From: Calycina herbarum
Taxonomy: Eukaryota; Ascomycota; Leotiomycetes; Helotiales; Pezizellaceae
Direction: 5' to 3'
DNA length: 64,000 nucleotides
Assembly (NCBI GenBank): GCA_001414485.1
Contig: LLEY01000068.1
Location: 1 to 64,000 of the forward strand
Below, piece after piece: positions 62,117 to 64,000 of this stretch. The notes under the pieces are model-generated. The model did no database searches, had not been told where the DNA came from, and saw nothing but the letters and a program-made list of their open reading frames with translations. The position numbers and the translations under genes were made by a program. How positions within the stretch are numbered: the first letter of the stretch is position 1; each line of letters opens with the position of its first letter.

Positions 62117-62439
62117 TATAACAGCACGAAACAGACAATACTATAAAAGAGGTATATAGAAGTGCGTTCCGTAGAATAACATGCTTAAATACTAGGCTCT
62201 AAACACGAAGGAAAAGATCAAATTAACCTTTCCCGATACTGAGGGTAAGGGCATCTATATATAAAAGGGTTCAGACAATAACAATAGACTCGGAGGTCCG
62301 AACCGGACATTCCGATACTCGAATACGTAACCCTTACATTCTACGTAACCCTTGGCATTCCTATACCCTGAACCGTATCCTATCTGGTACGTACGTATAC
62401 AACCTTGGCAACTCTTATTCTTGATAGCGGGCCATCACA
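62117..62439 (-). repeat. LTR of element C (right, 5' LTR)
   Basis: 323 bp from TATAACAGCACGAAAC to GGGCCATCACA, followed by target copy ATAAT. Confidence 0.9.
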
Positions 62440-62523
62440 ATAATAACACTAGGTTGAAAAAGTGAGCGACTCGCTTATGTAGGCGACTCGCTTATGTAGG
62501 CGACTCGCTTATGAAACACGTTA

Positions 62524-63060
62524 TACTTATATTACTTAGAGTTATCTAAGAAGATAGTAACTTTAGATAGATCTAGGTTAGTCTATTACTTTAAGTTCTT
62601 AAACCTATCTACTATAGTTTTCTTATTAATACTCTTTATTAGGTCTATAGAACTACTAGAGATCAAGTATAGAGAGACTAAAACTAGCTTAGAGATACTA
62701 GAAAGTAGTATCTGAAAGTACTAGATCTTAGTCTTAGATTATTAGTATAAACGTACTTCTCTTCTATAAGTAATTATAAGAGATTAGACCTACTTAATAA
62801 GTAGATATTTATAGTTAATAATATAGATTCTTATATTAAATATCTTTTAGCATCTTTTTAAGAGGTATTTATCAAGATTAGTAAGAGTCTCTACCTTATA
62901 TTGCCTTATAAAGATAGTATTATTAGTAATATTTAAGAGAATCGAATAGAATAGAGTATTAACTACTATTAGTTTAGCTCTTATAGCTTACACGGCGGCT
63001 AAAGTGTATAAAAGTCTTAATAAGCGTGTTTAGAATAGAATATACATACTAGAGTATAAA
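62524..63060. other. AT-rich right flank of the transposon nest
   Basis: AT- and TA-rich sequence from the right end of the DNA transposon to near 63060, where composition returns to normal. It matches the left flank in character and is probably the other half of an older, RIP-damaged element. No ends, LTRs or motifs could be identified. Confidence 0.4.
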
Positions 63061-63819
63061 GAAAACCTGAATTAAAAGAATATCTCAAATTTAGAAAATG
63101 TTATAAAGATAAGAGAGAGTCGATTAGCAAATGTTCTAGGGGATGATATGGTTGGAAAGGTACGCGGCTGGTCTTTGGAAATGGCTGTGGCCCTTATTTC
63201 ATTTGTGTATTTGGAAAAAATTACAAAGAAGACTGTTAAACTGGAATTGTTTTTTTGGGGGCGGTGTTGCTGGGCTATGGATTCATGGAGCAGATTGGGT
63301 ATGATGAACATTGGGGCCAATCAATGCTCAGTCACATATCTTCCGTTCTTATATGAGCCAATAGGCGTTCCTAACTACTAGTAATGAATCAGCCAATTTG
63401 TTTTGGTATTAAATTTGTCGCATTGTTGTGATGCATGACCATAGCCATCAGCCTCTTCGGTTAATATTTTGCTGAAAAACAACAGTTTTAGAACACTAGA
63501 ATAGCATAAACAAAGCGTATCAAGTTCAAATATGTTCTAGTACATTTTTTGTAATTTTCATGGTTGTCGCTGCCAAAGTTGTTGTGTACTCTTGCGGCCT
63601 TTGGGGTGGTGGTTGAAGTGGTTGCCAGGTCGATTTCCCCCGCCCACCAAGTAGAAATTGTTCATCCTGTTTGAAGCTTCACGCATGGACACAGAAACCA
63701 AATACAACCTCCACACAAACATTGAAGTTTCAAGACCTCCTCATACACCACTCGAACGTCCTCTTGCGCATCTCCTTTGGCTTTTTTCAGCACATATTCC
63801 AGAACCCTCATCAAGAACA
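63061..63819. other. Intergenic region, possible gene fragment at 63148-63381
   Basis: Composition is normal. A plus-strand frame (open from about 63080, first ATG 63148, stop 63379-63381) encodes GWSLEMAVALISFVYLEK, a possible membrane segment, without homology I can name. It could be a remnant of a gene broken by the transposon nest. The 63680-63819 stretch resembles the promoter and leader of the next gene. Confidence 0.35.
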
Positions 63820-64000
63820 ATGGCTCCCAAAGCAATCGACAGATCTACCAACGTAGTTACAAAGCGGACAGTCACAAAAGACTCCAAATATTTTGCTCGC
63901 CGAATGTTCGAGGGGTTCATGTGCTATAATGGCCTCCGGCTTGCCACTTATCAAGACTGGAGCGGGTATGCAACTGAGAAAGGTGGTGAAGTCAACGAAA
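63820..64000 (+). CDS. 5' end of an unknown gene, cut by the window edge
   Basis: An ATG in good context (ACAATGGCT) opens a frame that stays open for 60 codons to the end of the window: MAPKAIDRSTNVVTKRTVTK, then YFARRMFEGFMCYNGLRLATYQDW. There is no signal peptide. I do not recognise the family, and whether it is expressed cannot be judged from this fragment. Confidence 0.45.
   Translation, partial: MAPKAIDRSTNVVTKRTVTKDSKYFARRMFEGFMCYNGLRLATYQDWSGYATEKGGEVNE

Larger units (their letters stand above)
58050..62439 (-). mobile_element. Short LTR retrotransposon C (Gag-protease-RT only)
   Basis: 4,390 bp with 323-bp LTRs (58050-58372, 62117-62439) and duplicated target ATAAT (58045-58049, 62440-62444). 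The minus orientation is fixed by CATCCCCCTCCCTT just inside the left LTR (a polypurine tract on the minus strand). On the minus strand a zinc knuckle (near 60,530), protease (60242-60256) and RT are visible. After the RT connection region the sequence runs almost directly into the polypurine tract, leaving no room for RNase H or integrase. It is inserted in the 3' part of the DNA transposon. Confidence 0.9.
37279..62521 (+). mobile_element. Fot1/pogo-type DNA transposon, split by nested insertions
   Basis: The left end reads ACGTGTTTCACAAGCGAG and the right end, on the minus strand, ACGTGTTTCATAAGCGAG. The inverted similarity continues to CACTTT at 37324 (left) and 62459 (right); the right repeat has one extra 17-bp unit. 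TA dinucleotides flank both ends (37277-37278, 62522-62523), the target preference of the Tc1/mariner-pogo group. Subtracting A1, the solo LTR, element C and their 5-bp duplications leaves 1,869 bp, close to the size of Fot1. The single gene is a transposase in two pieces (see the next two entries). The element is dead: split, with stop codons and lost catalytic residues. Confidence 0.9.

Noticed and set aside
62459..62515. Three short direct repeats resembling a CRISPR array
   Set aside because: The units are contiguous 17-bp repeats without spacers, form the inverted end of a DNA transposon and lie in a fungal genome.

Overview
The window is nuclear DNA of a filamentous ascomycete (Pezizomycotina). 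Genes carry short introns of about 49-141 bp with GTAAGT/GTATGT-like donors and CTAAC/CTGAC-like branch sites. There is an ATG1 autophagy kinase, a fungal Zn2Cys6 regulator, a fungal-type anion:cation-symporter MFS carrier, and a DUF8021-like secreted protein. A block of transposons has been wrecked by C-to-T/G-to-A changes of the kind made by repeat-induced point mutation (RIP). The overall look suggests Leotiomycetes, but that placement is an inference from gene style only.

Layout. 1-37 kb is ordinary, gene-sparse euchromatin with long intergenic spacers: an F-box protein (minus, 1184-4218), an MFS transporter (plus, 6976-8720), ATG1 (plus, 12609-15669), a small secreted DUF8021-like protein (plus, 20510-21436), a conserved fungal protein of unknown function (plus, 27277-28517) and a Zn2Cys6 protein (plus, about 29735-32597). 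Splice sites were placed by reading frame, consensus and protein continuity. The spacers contain simple repeats, a heptanucleotide minisatellite, a candidate 301-bp MITE (35799-36099) and a decayed tandem array. A 100-codon open stretch on the minus strand (36781-37083), with a membrane segment and no start codon, abuts the transposon block and looks like the 3' exon of a gene cut off by it.

37279-62521 is a nest of transposons that can be resolved from the sequence alone. The outermost is a Fot1/pogo-type DNA transposon (inverted repeats starting ACGTGTTTCA, TA duplication; about 1.87 kb once inserts are subtracted). Its transposase is split by a chromovirus-type Ty3/gypsy element, A1 (37736-56462, minus, target duplication AACTT). 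A1 is itself split twice: by a different chromovirus, B (39129-45808, plus, 426-bp LTRs, CCTTG/CCTTA duplication), inside its integrase, and by a sibling of itself, A2 (46639-52636, minus, TTCAT duplication), inside its RNase H. The same DNA transposon also took a 242-bp solo LTR (57644-57885, TTGCG duplication) in its zinc-knuckle linker and a short LTR element, C (58050-62439, minus, ATAAT duplication), that has gag, protease and RT but no visible RNase H or integrase. Every duplication can be read directly, so the relative order of insertion can be reconstructed. Unrelated AT-rich sequence flanks the stack (37084-37278, 62524-63060).

At the right edge (63820-64000) a new open frame with a good start context runs off the window.
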